A stretch of 64,000 nt of DNA from positions 496,001 through 560,000 of the forward strand of contig NZ_JAUOEL010000003.1 in the NCBI RefSeq assembly GCF_030540765.1. The letters are read 5' to 3'. Origin of the DNA: Flavivirga jejuensis. GTDB lineage: Bacteria > Bacteroidota > Bacteroidia > Flavobacteriales > Flavobacteriaceae. The notes beneath the pieces were generated by a model. The model was not told the origin of the DNA and ran no database searches. It worked only from the letters and a program-made list of their open reading frames with translations. Both the position numbers and the translations under genes were made by a program. The stretch's first letter is position 1, and every line of letters starts with the position of its first letter. Of this stretch, positions 56,797-64,000 are shown piece by piece.

Positions 56797-59184
56797 ATGT
56801 TTAAATTATTTAGTACAGGTTTTTGGGATATTATTGCAAGACTCATTTTGCGTAATAAAATTATTATTCTTATTGGTATTATATTAGTTACTATATTCTT
56901 TAGTACAAAGTGGGAAAACATGCGTTTCACTTATACTGAGGCAAATTTGTTACCAGATGAGCATGAGGTAAATATAACTTACAATAACTTTTTAAAAACC
57001 TTTGGAGAAGAAGGGAATCTTATTGTACTAGGTTTAAAAGATAGTACACTCTTTACTGTTGAGAAGTTAAATGCCTGGAATAAACTTTCGGAAAGCTTTA
57101 AAAAATATAATGAAATTGAAACAGTTATTTCTATTAAAGATCTTCAAAAGCTTATAAAAGATTCTAAAAATGAAAAATTTAATTTAGAACCTTTTATAAA
57201 AGATTCTATTTCTTCTGTTGCACAGATTGAAACGCTCCAACAAGAGCTTTTTGAAAAATACCCATTCTATGATAACTTTTTGTTTAATAAGGAAACAAAA
57301 ACGATTCGTACAGCACTTTATATAAAAAAGGATATTGTAAATACTTCTATTAGAAAAGACTTTGTAGTTAATGTTTTAATACCGAGTATAGATGCCTTTC
57401 AAAAATCTTATGACCTAGATGTTAGAATATCTGGGATGCCTTATATTAGAACTTTAAATTCGCAAAACATTGTTGATGAAATTAGTTTATTTATAGGCGC
57501 TGCGCTATTAGTCACATCTCTTATTTTCTTTTTATTTTTCAGATCGTTTAGAGCTACTATAATTTCACTTATAGTAGTATGTGTTGGCGTGATGTGGACT
57601 CTAGGAATTCTTGGTTTATTAAACTACGAAATAACCGTTTTAACCGCCCTTATCCCACCGCTAATCATTGTTATAGGGATCCCTAACTGCATTTTTTTAA
57701 TTAATAAATACCAACACGAAGTAAAATTACACGGTAACAAAGTAAAATCGTTGCAACGTGTTATTACTAAGATTGGTAATGCCACTTTAATGACTAATGT
57801 AACAACCGCTTCTGGGTTTGCAACATTCATTTTAACAGAGAGCAAGCTTTTAAAAGAGTTTGGTATCGTAGCATCATTAAGCATTCTAGCAATTTTTATT
57901 CTGTGTTTACTTATCATTCCAATTATTTACACTTTTTTACCTTATCCAAAAGAAAGGCACTTAGAGCATTTAAATAAGCGTTGGATAGGTGGTTTTGTAA
58001 ATTGGATGGAACATATGGTAAGACAAAAACGTATTGCCATTTACTGCACTTCTTTGGTTTTATTAATAGTAAGCATTATTGGTATTTACCAAATAAAAAT
58101 TTCTGGTAGTCTGATAGAAGACATGCCTAAGAATACTGAGTTTTTTAAAGACATCCGTTTTTTTGAGGAAGAGTTTAATGGCATTATGCCTTTAGAAATT
58201 ATGATTGACTCCAAACGTAAAAAAGGGGTTATGAAACTTTCTACTTTAAAACGTATGGATCAATTAGAAGATCTAATTATTGAAATTCCAGAACTATCCA
58301 AGCCAATCTCTGTAGTAGGTTTAGTTAAATACTCTAAACAGGCTTATTATAACGGTAATACTAAATTCTATCAATTACCAACATCACAAGAAAATAGTTT
58401 CATTCTATCGTATGCTAAAAATTCGTCTTCAAATGTAGACTTACTTAAGAATTTTGTTGACAGTACTGGTCAATATGCCCGTATTACAACATTTATGAAA
58501 GATGTTGGAACCGATAAAATAGAACGCATCGAAGAAGACCTTCAAACTAAGATAGATAAAGTTTTTCCTAAAGAAAAATATGAGATTACCATGACAGGTA
58601 AAGCTTTAGTCTTTCAAAAAGGCACCAAATACCTTGTTAAGAATCTAGCTATATCATTATCGCTTGCCATCTTTTTAATATCGTTATTTATGGCATATAT
58701 GTTTAGATCTGGAAAAATGATCATAGTATCACTCATACCAAATTTATTACCATTATTAGTAACAGCAGGTTTAATGGGCTATTTAGGAGTTCCTATAAAA
58801 CCTTCAACAATATTAGTGTTTAGTATTGCTTTTGGGATATCTGTAGATGATACCATTCACTTTTTAGCAAAATACCGTCAAGAACTTCAAGCAAACCATT
58901 GGAAAATAAAAGTCTCTGTTTATGGAGCTTTACGAGAAACTGGCGTCAGTATGTTTTATACATCCATCGTATTATTCTTTGGGTTTTCGGTATTTACTAT
59001 TTCAAGTTTTGGTGGCACAGTAGCCTTAGGAGCTTTAGTGTCTGCCACTTTACTATTTGCCATGTTATCAAATTTACTGTTATTACCTTCTTTATTACTA
59101 TCACTAGAGCGTAGTATTGCTAATAAAGAAGTACTTAGAGAACCCGCTATTAATATTATTCCCGAAGAAGACGAAAAGGAGTAA
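56797..59184 (+). CDS. RND/MMPL superfamily exporter
   Basis: 795 residues. One N-terminal helix (about 20-38), a large periplasmic loop (about 40-225), a block of five helices (about 228-385), a sixth region and helix at about 410-430, a second periplasmic loop (about 435-625), and a final helix block (about 628-775). SIAFGISVDDTIHFLAKYRQ is the typical SSD-like motif of MMPL/Patched-type proteins. At 795 residues it is a single-chain exporter of the HpnN/MmpL kind, probably for lipids. The substrate is unknown. Confidence 0.9.
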   Translation: MFKLFSTGFWDIIARLILRNKIIILIGIILVTIFFSTKWENMRFTYTEANLLPDEHEVNITYNNFLKTFGEEGNLIVLGLKDSTLFTVEKLNAWNKLSESFKKYNEIETVISIKDLQKLIKDSKNEKFNLEPFIKDSISSVAQIETLQQELFEKYPFYDNFLFNKETKTIRTALYIKKDIVNTSIRKDFVVNVLIPSIDAFQKSYDLDVRISGMPYIRTLNSQNIVDEISLFIGAALLVTSLIFFLFFRSFRATIISLIVVCVGVMWTLGILGLLNYEITVLTALIPPLIIVIGIPNCIFLINKYQHEVKLHGNKVKSLQRVITKIGNATLMTNVTTASGFATFILTESKLLKEFGIVASLSILAIFILCLLIIPIIYTFLPYPKERHLEHLNKRWIGGFVNWMEHMVRQKRIAIYCTSLVLLIVSIIGIYQIKISGSLIEDMPKNTEFFKDIRFFEEEFNGIMPLEIMIDSKRKKGVMKLSTLKRMDQLEDLIIEIPELSKPISVVGLVKYSKQAYYNGNTKFYQLPTSQENSFILSYAKNSSSNVDLLKNFVDSTGQYARITTFMKDVGTDKIERIEEDLQTKIDKVFPKEKYEITMTGKALVFQKGTKYLVKNLAISLSLAIFLISLFMAYMFRSGKMIIVSLIPNLLPLLVTAGLMGYLGVPIKPSTILVFSIAFGISVDDTIHFLAKYRQELQANHWKIKVSVYGALRETGVSMFYTSIVLFFGFSVFTISSFGGTVALGALVSATLLFAMLSNLLLLPSLLLSLERSIANKEVLREPAINIIPEEDEKE

Positions 59185-59230
59185 ATCCTAATGTAAAACT
59201 GATTTCGTTTTTTAAATATTTTGATGCTAG

Positions 59231-59246
59231 AAAGCCAATTGGCTTT
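59231..59246 (+). terminator. Terminator after the RND exporter gene
   Basis: AAAGCCAATTGGCTTT, a perfect palindrome followed by TTT, 46 bp after the stop codon. Confidence 0.8.
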
Positions 59247-59280
59247 TTTATATTTACATTATAAATTTTAAGACAGACAT

Positions 59281-60714
59281 ATGAAATCACGAACTATCTC
59301 AGAATTATTATCTCAAGATATTGTTTTTCCAGAAGTAGAAATTAAAGGTTGGGTTAGAACCTTTAGAGCAAATCGTTTTATTGCTTTAAATGATGGTTCT
59401 TCACTAAATAATATCCAATGTGTTGTTGATTTTGAAAGTTTCGATGAAAATCTTTTAAAACGTGTTACAACAGGAGCCGCAGTACATGTTAAAGGCACGT
59501 TAGTTGAAAGCCAAGGCAAAGGGCAAAAAGTTGAAATACAAGTAAGTGATATTTCTATTTTAGGAGATTCAGATCCAGAAACCTACCCTATTCAACCCAA
59601 AAAGCATTCGTTTGAGTTTTTACGAGAAAACGCACATTTACGCACGCGTACAAATACATTTAGTGCCGTTATGCGTTTACGCTCGGCATTGTCGTTTGCT
59701 ATACATAAATATTTTAACGAGAATGGTTTTTACTACATGCACACCCCTATTATAACAGGAAGTGATGCTGAAGGAGCAGGAGAAATGTTTAAAGTTTCTA
59801 ATCTAGACGCTAAAAATCCACCTTTAACTAATGAAGGGAGTATAGATTATTCAAAAGATTTCTTCGGAAAAGAAACCAATTTAACGGTTTCTGGTCAGCT
59901 TGAAGCAGAAACCTATGCGATGTCCTTAGGTAAAGTCTATACTTTTGGCCCTACTTTTAGAGCGGAAAACTCAAATACATCACGTCACTTAGCTGAGTTT
60001 TGGATGATTGAGCCAGAAGTTGCTTTTATGGATTTAGCTGGCAATATGGATTTAGCTGAAGGTTTTATGAAGTCTGTTATAAAATACGTTTTAGAAAATA
60101 ATCGTGAGGATCTAGAATTTCTAGATAAGCGCTTACAAGACGAGGATAAAACAAAGCCTCAGGCCGAAAGAAACGAAATGACTTTAATAGAAAAGTTAAA
60201 CTTTGTTACCGATAATCATTTTAAACGCGTTAGTTATACAGAAGCTATTGATATTTTACGCAATTGCAAACCTAATAAGAAAAAGAAATTCAAGTATTTA
60301 ATTAACGAATGGGGAACAGATTTGCAAAGCGAGCATGAACGTTTTCTTGTAGAAAAACATTTTAAATGTCCAGTAATCTTATTTGATTATCCAGCAAATA
60401 TTAAAGCTTTCTATATGCGTTTAAATGAAGACGGAAAAACGGTTCGCGCTATGGATATTCTATTCCCTGGTATAGGCGAAATTGTTGGAGGTGCACAACG
60501 GGAAGAACGATTGGATGTATTAAAACAAAAAATGGCAGCCATAAATATTCCAGAAGAAGACCTTTGGTGGTATTTAGATTTGCGAAAATTTGGTACAGCT
60601 GTACATTCTGGTTTTGGCTTAGGTTTTGAACGTTTAGTTATGTTTGCAACAGGAATGAGTAATATTAGAGATGTTATTCCGTTCCCAAGAACACCTCAAA
60701 ATGCAGAATTTTAA
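59281..60714 (+). CDS. asnS: Asparaginyl-tRNA synthetase
   Basis: 477 residues. N-terminal OB-fold anticodon-binding domain (about 1-110, [20 protein letters not shown]), then the class II core: motif 2 [34 protein letters not shown], and motif 3 [14 protein letters not shown]. The ending [16 protein letters not shown] is typical of AsnRS. It charges tRNA-Asn in the cytoplasm. It stands upstream of rpoN, the usual flavobacterial order. Confidence 0.98.
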   Translation: MKSRTISELLSQDIVFPEVEIKGWVRTFRANRFIALNDGSSLNNIQCVVDFESFDENLLKRVTTGAAVHVKGTLVESQGKGQKVEIQVSDISILGDSDPETYPIQPKKHSFEFLRENAHLRTRTNTFSAVMRLRSALSFAIHKYFNENGFYYMHTPIITGSDAEGAGEMFKVSNLDAKNPPLTNEGSIDYSKDFFGKETNLTVSGQLEAETYAMSLGKVYTFGPTFRAENSNTSRHLAEFWMIEPEVAFMDLAGNMDLAEGFMKSVIKYVLENNREDLEFLDKRLQDEDKTKPQAERNEMTLIEKLNFVTDNHFKRVSYTEAIDILRNCKPNKKKKFKYLINEWGTDLQSEHERFLVEKHFKCPVILFDYPANIKAFYMRLNEDGKTVRAMDILFPGIGEIVGGAQREERLDVLKQKMAAINIPEEDLWWYLDLRKFGTAVHSGFGLGFERLVMFATGMSNIRDVIPFPRTPQNAEF

Positions 60715-60782
60715 AAAAAATCGTTCTTTAGCTATTTACAGGTAAAAGTTTTTTTTACTTTTATCTTAAACCAAATCACAAT

Positions 60783-62240
60783 ATGCTTAAGCAGTATTTA
60801 CAATTTAAATTATCACAAAAACTATCACCGCAGCAAATTCAACTAATGAAGTTGATACAGCTGCCTACACAAGCTTTTGAACAACGTTTAAAACAAGAAC
60901 TGGAAGAAAATCCAGCGCTTGAGGGTGGTAAAGATGATAATACAGACGAATATGATTCTGAATTCGATAATACTGATGACTTTGGTGACACTGAATCTAT
61001 AAATGCTGATGATATTAATGTTGATGAATATTTAAGTGATGATGAAGTTCCAGATTACCGTACACAAGTAAATAATTATAGTAGTGATGATGATGAAAAG
61101 ACGATACCCTATGCTGCAGGAACCTCATTCACGCAACATTTAATAAATCAATTAAACACCTACCGCCTTGATGAAGAAGAACGGGAGATCGCGGAATTTT
61201 TAGTAGGCAGTGTTGATGAAAGCGGCTATATACGTAGAGAGTTAAGTGATACTATGGACGATTTGGCTTTTACTCAAAACGTTTATACCACCGAAGAGAA
61301 AATTGAACATGTTTTAAGAATTGTACATCAATTAGATCCAGCTGGAGTCGGAGCAAGAAACTTACAAGAGTGTTTAAGCATTCAATTACATAGAAAAGAG
61401 AAAACTCAACATTGTGAATTAGCAATTAAAATAATTGACAATGCTTTCGATCAATTTACAAAAAAGCATTATAAGAAATTAATTCAAAAGTTTGATATAT
61501 CCGAGGCACAATTGAAAGGTGCCATTTCGGAAATAGAACATTTAAACCCAAAACCAGGAGGTTCTTATGCTGGAAATAATAGAATTGTAGAACACGTCGT
61601 ACCCGATTTTGCTATTAAAATTGTTGATGGAGAACTAGAGTTAACACTTAACGGAAGAAATGCTCCAGAACTTCATGTATCAAGAGAGTACAACAACATG
61701 CTTAAAGGCTATAAAGACACCAAAGACAAATCTAGATCGCAAAAAGATGCTGTTATTTTCATCAAACAAAAATTAGATGCTGCAAAGTGGTTTATTGAGG
61801 CTATAAAACAGCGTCAACAAACTTTATTCATTACAATGAGTGCTATTATGCATTATCAAAAAGAATACTTTTTAACAGGCGATGAGCGCAATTTAAAGCC
61901 GATGATTCTAAAAGACATTGCCGATGAAATTTCTATGGATGTTTCAACAGTCTCAAGGGTTGCAAATAGTAAGTATGTAGATACGCCTTACGGTACTAAG
62001 TTAATTAAAGAGTTCTTTTCTGAATCTATGAAAAATGACCAAGGAGAAGATGTATCTACAAGAGAAATAAAGAAAATTTTAGAAACTGTAATAGAAGAAG
62101 AAAACAAGAAGAAACCTTTAACCGACGAAACATTAGCAGCTATCTTAAAAGAAAAAGGATATCCTATCGCACGTCGTACAGTTGCAAAATACAGAGAACA
62201 ATTAGATATTCCAGTGGCTCGATTACGTAAAAAAATATAA
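60783..62240 (+). CDS. rpoN: RNA polymerase sigma-54 factor
   Basis: 485 residues. Gln/Leu-rich activator region (LSQKLSPQQIQLMKLIQLP, about 10-30), an acidic region (about 50-105), core-binding domain (about 115-300), a helix-turn-helix (ISMDVSTVSRVANSKYVDTP) and the RpoN box ARRTVAKYRE near the end. It directs transcription that needs AAA+ activators. The last base overlaps the start of the next gene (TAATG). Confidence 0.98.
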   Translation: MLKQYLQFKLSQKLSPQQIQLMKLIQLPTQAFEQRLKQELEENPALEGGKDDNTDEYDSEFDNTDDFGDTESINADDINVDEYLSDDEVPDYRTQVNNYSSDDDEKTIPYAAGTSFTQHLINQLNTYRLDEEEREIAEFLVGSVDESGYIRRELSDTMDDLAFTQNVYTTEEKIEHVLRIVHQLDPAGVGARNLQECLSIQLHRKEKTQHCELAIKIIDNAFDQFTKKHYKKLIQKFDISEAQLKGAISEIEHLNPKPGGSYAGNNRIVEHVVPDFAIKIVDGELELTLNGRNAPELHVSREYNNMLKGYKDTKDKSRSQKDAVIFIKQKLDAAKWFIEAIKQRQQTLFITMSAIMHYQKEYFLTGDERNLKPMILKDIADEISMDVSTVSRVANSKYVDTPYGTKLIKEFFSESMKNDQGEDVSTREIKKILETVIEEENKKKPLTDETLAAILKEKGYPIARRTVAKYREQLDIPVARLRKKI

Positions 62241-62845
62241 TGGATAAAATACTAAAAAGTATCTCATACATTTTTCATCCATTATTAATACCTATACTAG
62301 GTGTTATTTTCTATTTTTTTAAATCACCACGATTTATACCAGAAGAAATGGTGAAGGCTAAGTTAGTATCCCTTTTTATACTAACAGTTATATTACCTAT
62401 TCTCCTTTATTTTTTATTAAAAACATTGGGCAAGGTCAAATCAATTTACCTACAAACTACAAACGAACGTATTATTCCTCTAATACTAAACTGCTTTGTT
62501 GTTATAATAATATTACAACGTATTATAACGCCTTCTCAAACTATAGAGCTCTATTTTTTCTTTGTTGGCATACTAATTTCTACCATGGTATGCCTAATCT
62601 TAGCCATTTTTAAGTTTAAAGCAAGCATACATATGATCTCTATTTCTGGACTATTTATGTTTATGGCTATCTTAAGTATCCATTTTAGTATTAACATTAA
62701 TAATACACTAGCTTTAATGGTAATAATAATCGGTGCAGTTGCAACATCTAGACTACTCTTAAACGCTCATACTTATAAAGAACTTATTATGGGCATGTTT
62801 ATTGGAGTAATTCCACAGTTAATTTTAGTACCCTATTGGCTATAG
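62240..62845 (+). CDS. PAP2-like membrane protein with degenerate active site
   Basis: 201 residues, about six helices. Three spots line up with the PAP2 phosphatase signature: NERIIPL (motif 1, R-x2-P-like), HMISISG (motif 2, normally PSGH), and SRLLLNAHTYKE (motif 3, SR-x5-H-x3-D, with Glu in place of Asp). Motif 1 lacks the usual Lys spacing and motif 2 has changed residues, so catalysis is doubtful. It is coupled to rpoN by a one-base overlap, and converges with the PorT-like gene by 6 bp. The family call is by motif only. Confidence 0.6.
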   Translation: MDKILKSISYIFHPLLIPILGVIFYFFKSPRFIPEEMVKAKLVSLFILTVILPILLYFLLKTLGKVKSIYLQTTNERIIPLILNCFVVIIILQRIITPSQTIELYFFFVGILISTMVCLILAIFKFKASIHMISISGLFMFMAILSIHFSININNTLALMVIIIGAVATSRLLLNAHTYKELIMGMFIGVIPQLILVPYWL

Positions 62846-63532
62846 GATATAAAATATCAATCCTATTTTCACAGCATTCATATCAATTTCACTTCCGTTT
62901 AATCTAGCATCGCTAGAAAAAATAGGATTCAAGGCATAATACAAAAATAAATTCCACGTATTATAGCCAGCACTAAGTGTTAATCCGTATTGAAAATTAT
63001 TAAAATCCTCAATATTACTATATCTAATCTTTCCTAAATCACCTATGTACTTGGTTCTATGCGTAAGTACATAACCTAGTTTAAAACCCGTATAAATGCG
63101 CCAAAAGTTATAATCTGTTGCAGTTGATGTACGCCATCTAAACTCAATCGGAAGTTCTATTAAATGGCTAGAGAATTTGTTTTTTGTATATGTGCCCGTA
63201 TCCTCTATAACAGTATAGGTCGTATTACCTAAATCATCTTTATTGATGAGCAAGTTTTGATTGTATGAATTGGCAGAAAATCCAAGGCCTAAACCTATAG
63301 CAACGTTTCTGTTTTTATTAATAGGCATATCCTTAATAAAGCCTAAATGAAAGCCCAAAGAAAATCCACTTTGCGAAACATCTTCTGGTATTTTGCCTAG
63401 CAAATTATACGTTATGCCTGCATAAAATTGGTCTTCTTTGTAAAGAGAATCAACTTCTTTATTAGTATGCTCTTGAGCAAAACAACACACATAACTCAAT
63501 AAAAAAAATATGATAACGGATGGATGTTTCAT
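62840..63532 (-). CDS. PorT-family outer-membrane beta-barrel protein
   Basis: 230 residues from ATG 63532, chosen because MKHPSVIIFFLLSYVCCFAQ is a good signal peptide; an in-frame ATG 30 bp upstream is also possible. Barrel strands include FYAGITYNLLGKIPEDVSQS, IGLGLGFSANSYNQNLLINK, LIELPIEFRWRTSTATDYNF, TGFKLGYVLTHRTKYIGDLG and the last strand VKIGLIFYIL. This is the PF13568-type PorT/outer-membrane barrel family. Its place next to exbD genes after asnS-rpoN is a common flavobacterial order. Whether it is the T9SS PorT itself cannot be told from sequence alone. Confidence 0.8.
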   Translation of the reverse strand: MKHPSVIIFFLLSYVCCFAQEHTNKEVDSLYKEDQFYAGITYNLLGKIPEDVSQSGFSLGFHLGFIKDMPINKNRNVAIGLGLGFSANSYNQNLLINKDDLGNTTYTVIEDTGTYTKNKFSSHLIELPIEFRWRTSTATDYNFWRIYTGFKLGYVLTHRTKYIGDLGKIRYSNIEDFNNFQYGLTLSAGYNTWNLFLYYALNPIFSSDARLNGSEIDMNAVKIGLIFYIL

Positions 63533-63587
63533 TAATAACAGTATTATTTTACTAACATGCAATTATAATTAAAATTGTCTAAGTAAT

Positions 63588-63769
63588 AAAGAATTTCTTG
63601 AAACCAACTATCTTCGATGCAAAGCCATAGCCATATTTCGCTGGCTTCATTTTGACCTAAAAAGGTCAAAAACCAAAATTCTGTATTTAGATTCCCGTTC
63701 CTTTACAGGTTCACGGAATGACAATTTCAGCAAAAACCCAAAGTCAGAGCTTAGAGAATTCTTTTCAAT
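63588..63769. repeat. Dispersed element, copy 2 (inverted ends AAAGAATTYT/C)
   Basis: 182 bp similar along its whole length to 37939-38150, in the same orientation. The left end AAAGAATTTC (63588-63597) and the right end AGAATTCTTT (63755-63764) are near-inverted. The TTTTGACCT/AGGTCAAAA stem is conserved. The GC-rich stems of copy 1 are missing or eroded here, which explains the shorter length. Confidence 0.8.
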
Positions 63770-63777
63770 TAAAAATT

Positions 63778-63809
63778 AAAAGGCGTTTTGAATTATCAAA
63801 ACGCCTTTT
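63778..63809 (-). terminator. Terminator after the ExbD gene
   Basis: AAAAGGCGTTTTGA and TCAAAACGCCTTTT form a perfect 14-bp stem with loop ATTA, 25 bp past the ExbD stop on the minus strand. Confidence 0.9.
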
Positions 63810-63833
63810 ATATATAATATCAAAAGTATAAAA

Positions 63834-64000
63834 CTAATTTCTTCCTAGCACAGTACCTTTTTTAGTAGTGTAGTTAATTTTAAGCGCATTTACTTTTCTT
63901 AACTCCTGCTTAATGTCTCCGATTAATCCCATATTAGCATCACTATCTACTTTTAAAGCAGTAGTTAAAAATGGTATTAATTCTTCACGTTTATCAGCTC
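63834..64000 (-). CDS. exbD: Biopolymer transporter ExbD (C-terminal part; 5' end outside window)
   Basis: The last 55 codons read ADKREELIPFLTTALKVDSD, ANMGLIGDIKQELRKVNALK and INYTTKKGTVLGRN before a TAG at 63834-63836. The pattern ANMGLIGDIKQELRKVNALK is typical of the periplasmic domain of ExbD/TolR, which with ExbB couples the proton gradient to TonB. The start and membrane helix lie beyond the right edge. Confidence 0.85.
   Translation of the reverse strand, partial: ADKREELIPFLTTALKVDSDANMGLIGDIKQELRKVNALKINYTTKKGTVLGRN

Overview
The window is AT-rich chromosomal DNA from a member of the Bacteroidetes, almost certainly family Flavobacteriaceae. The evidence is: type IX secretion system (T9SS) sorting domains of both type A and type B, PorP/SprF, PorE-like and PorT-like proteins, an alternative complex III (ActABCDEF) operon joined to cytochrome oxidase genes, promoters of the TTG-N19-TAnnTTTG kind, and flavobacterial gene orders such as rplM-rpsI-rpsB-tsf-pyrH-frr and asnS-rpoN-membrane protein-PorT-like-ExbD.

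Layout. 1-9226 (all minus): the N-terminal part of a Calx-beta surface protein that runs off the left edge, then a T9SS cassette of a PorE-like OmpA protein, a PorP/SprF protein and a 1405-residue type B substrate. 9577-21221 (minus): one respiratory operon, actA-actB-actC-actD-actE-actF-ctaC-ctaD, passing electrons from quinol to oxygen. 21439-25059: a SPOR protein, an inverted-repeat-bounded element without genes, and a secreted module of tail-collar-like proteins plus a T9SS type A protein, present in two full or partial copies with decayed relics between them. 25247-29880 (minus): rimP-nusA-infB, with a terminator-shaped hairpin in its leader. 30016-43443: universal stress protein, T9SS phytase/esterase-like protein, tRNA-Gln, DUF2723 glycosyltransferase-like membrane protein, polysaccharide deacetylase, a thioredoxin-fold protein without CxxC, metallophosphoesterase and polA.

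43444-50599 is the most rearranged part. It holds a small DUF559 endonuclease gene framed by four copies of a C-rich palindromic repeat, a relic of the ygiQ 3' end, a YceI-porin-YceI module, the intact ygiQ, and two broken genes (a transporter-like 5' end and a DUF3179 3' end). 50600-59184 holds ribosomal and translation genes (rplM, rpsI, rpsB, tsf, pyrH, frr), a DUF5686-type barrel and an RND/MMPL exporter. 59281-64000 holds asnS, rpoN, a PAP2-like membrane protein, a PorT-like barrel and the C-terminus of ExbD.

Most of the window is housekeeping. The best candidates for something undescribed are the DUF559 gene with its REP/BIME-like frame (43839-44473), the 180-210 bp dispersed element with inverted ends seen twice (37939-38150 and 63588-63769), the decaying collar/T9SS cassette (22281-25059), the promoter-proximal terminator before rimP-nusA-infB, and a shared upstream motif at two surface-protein loci.
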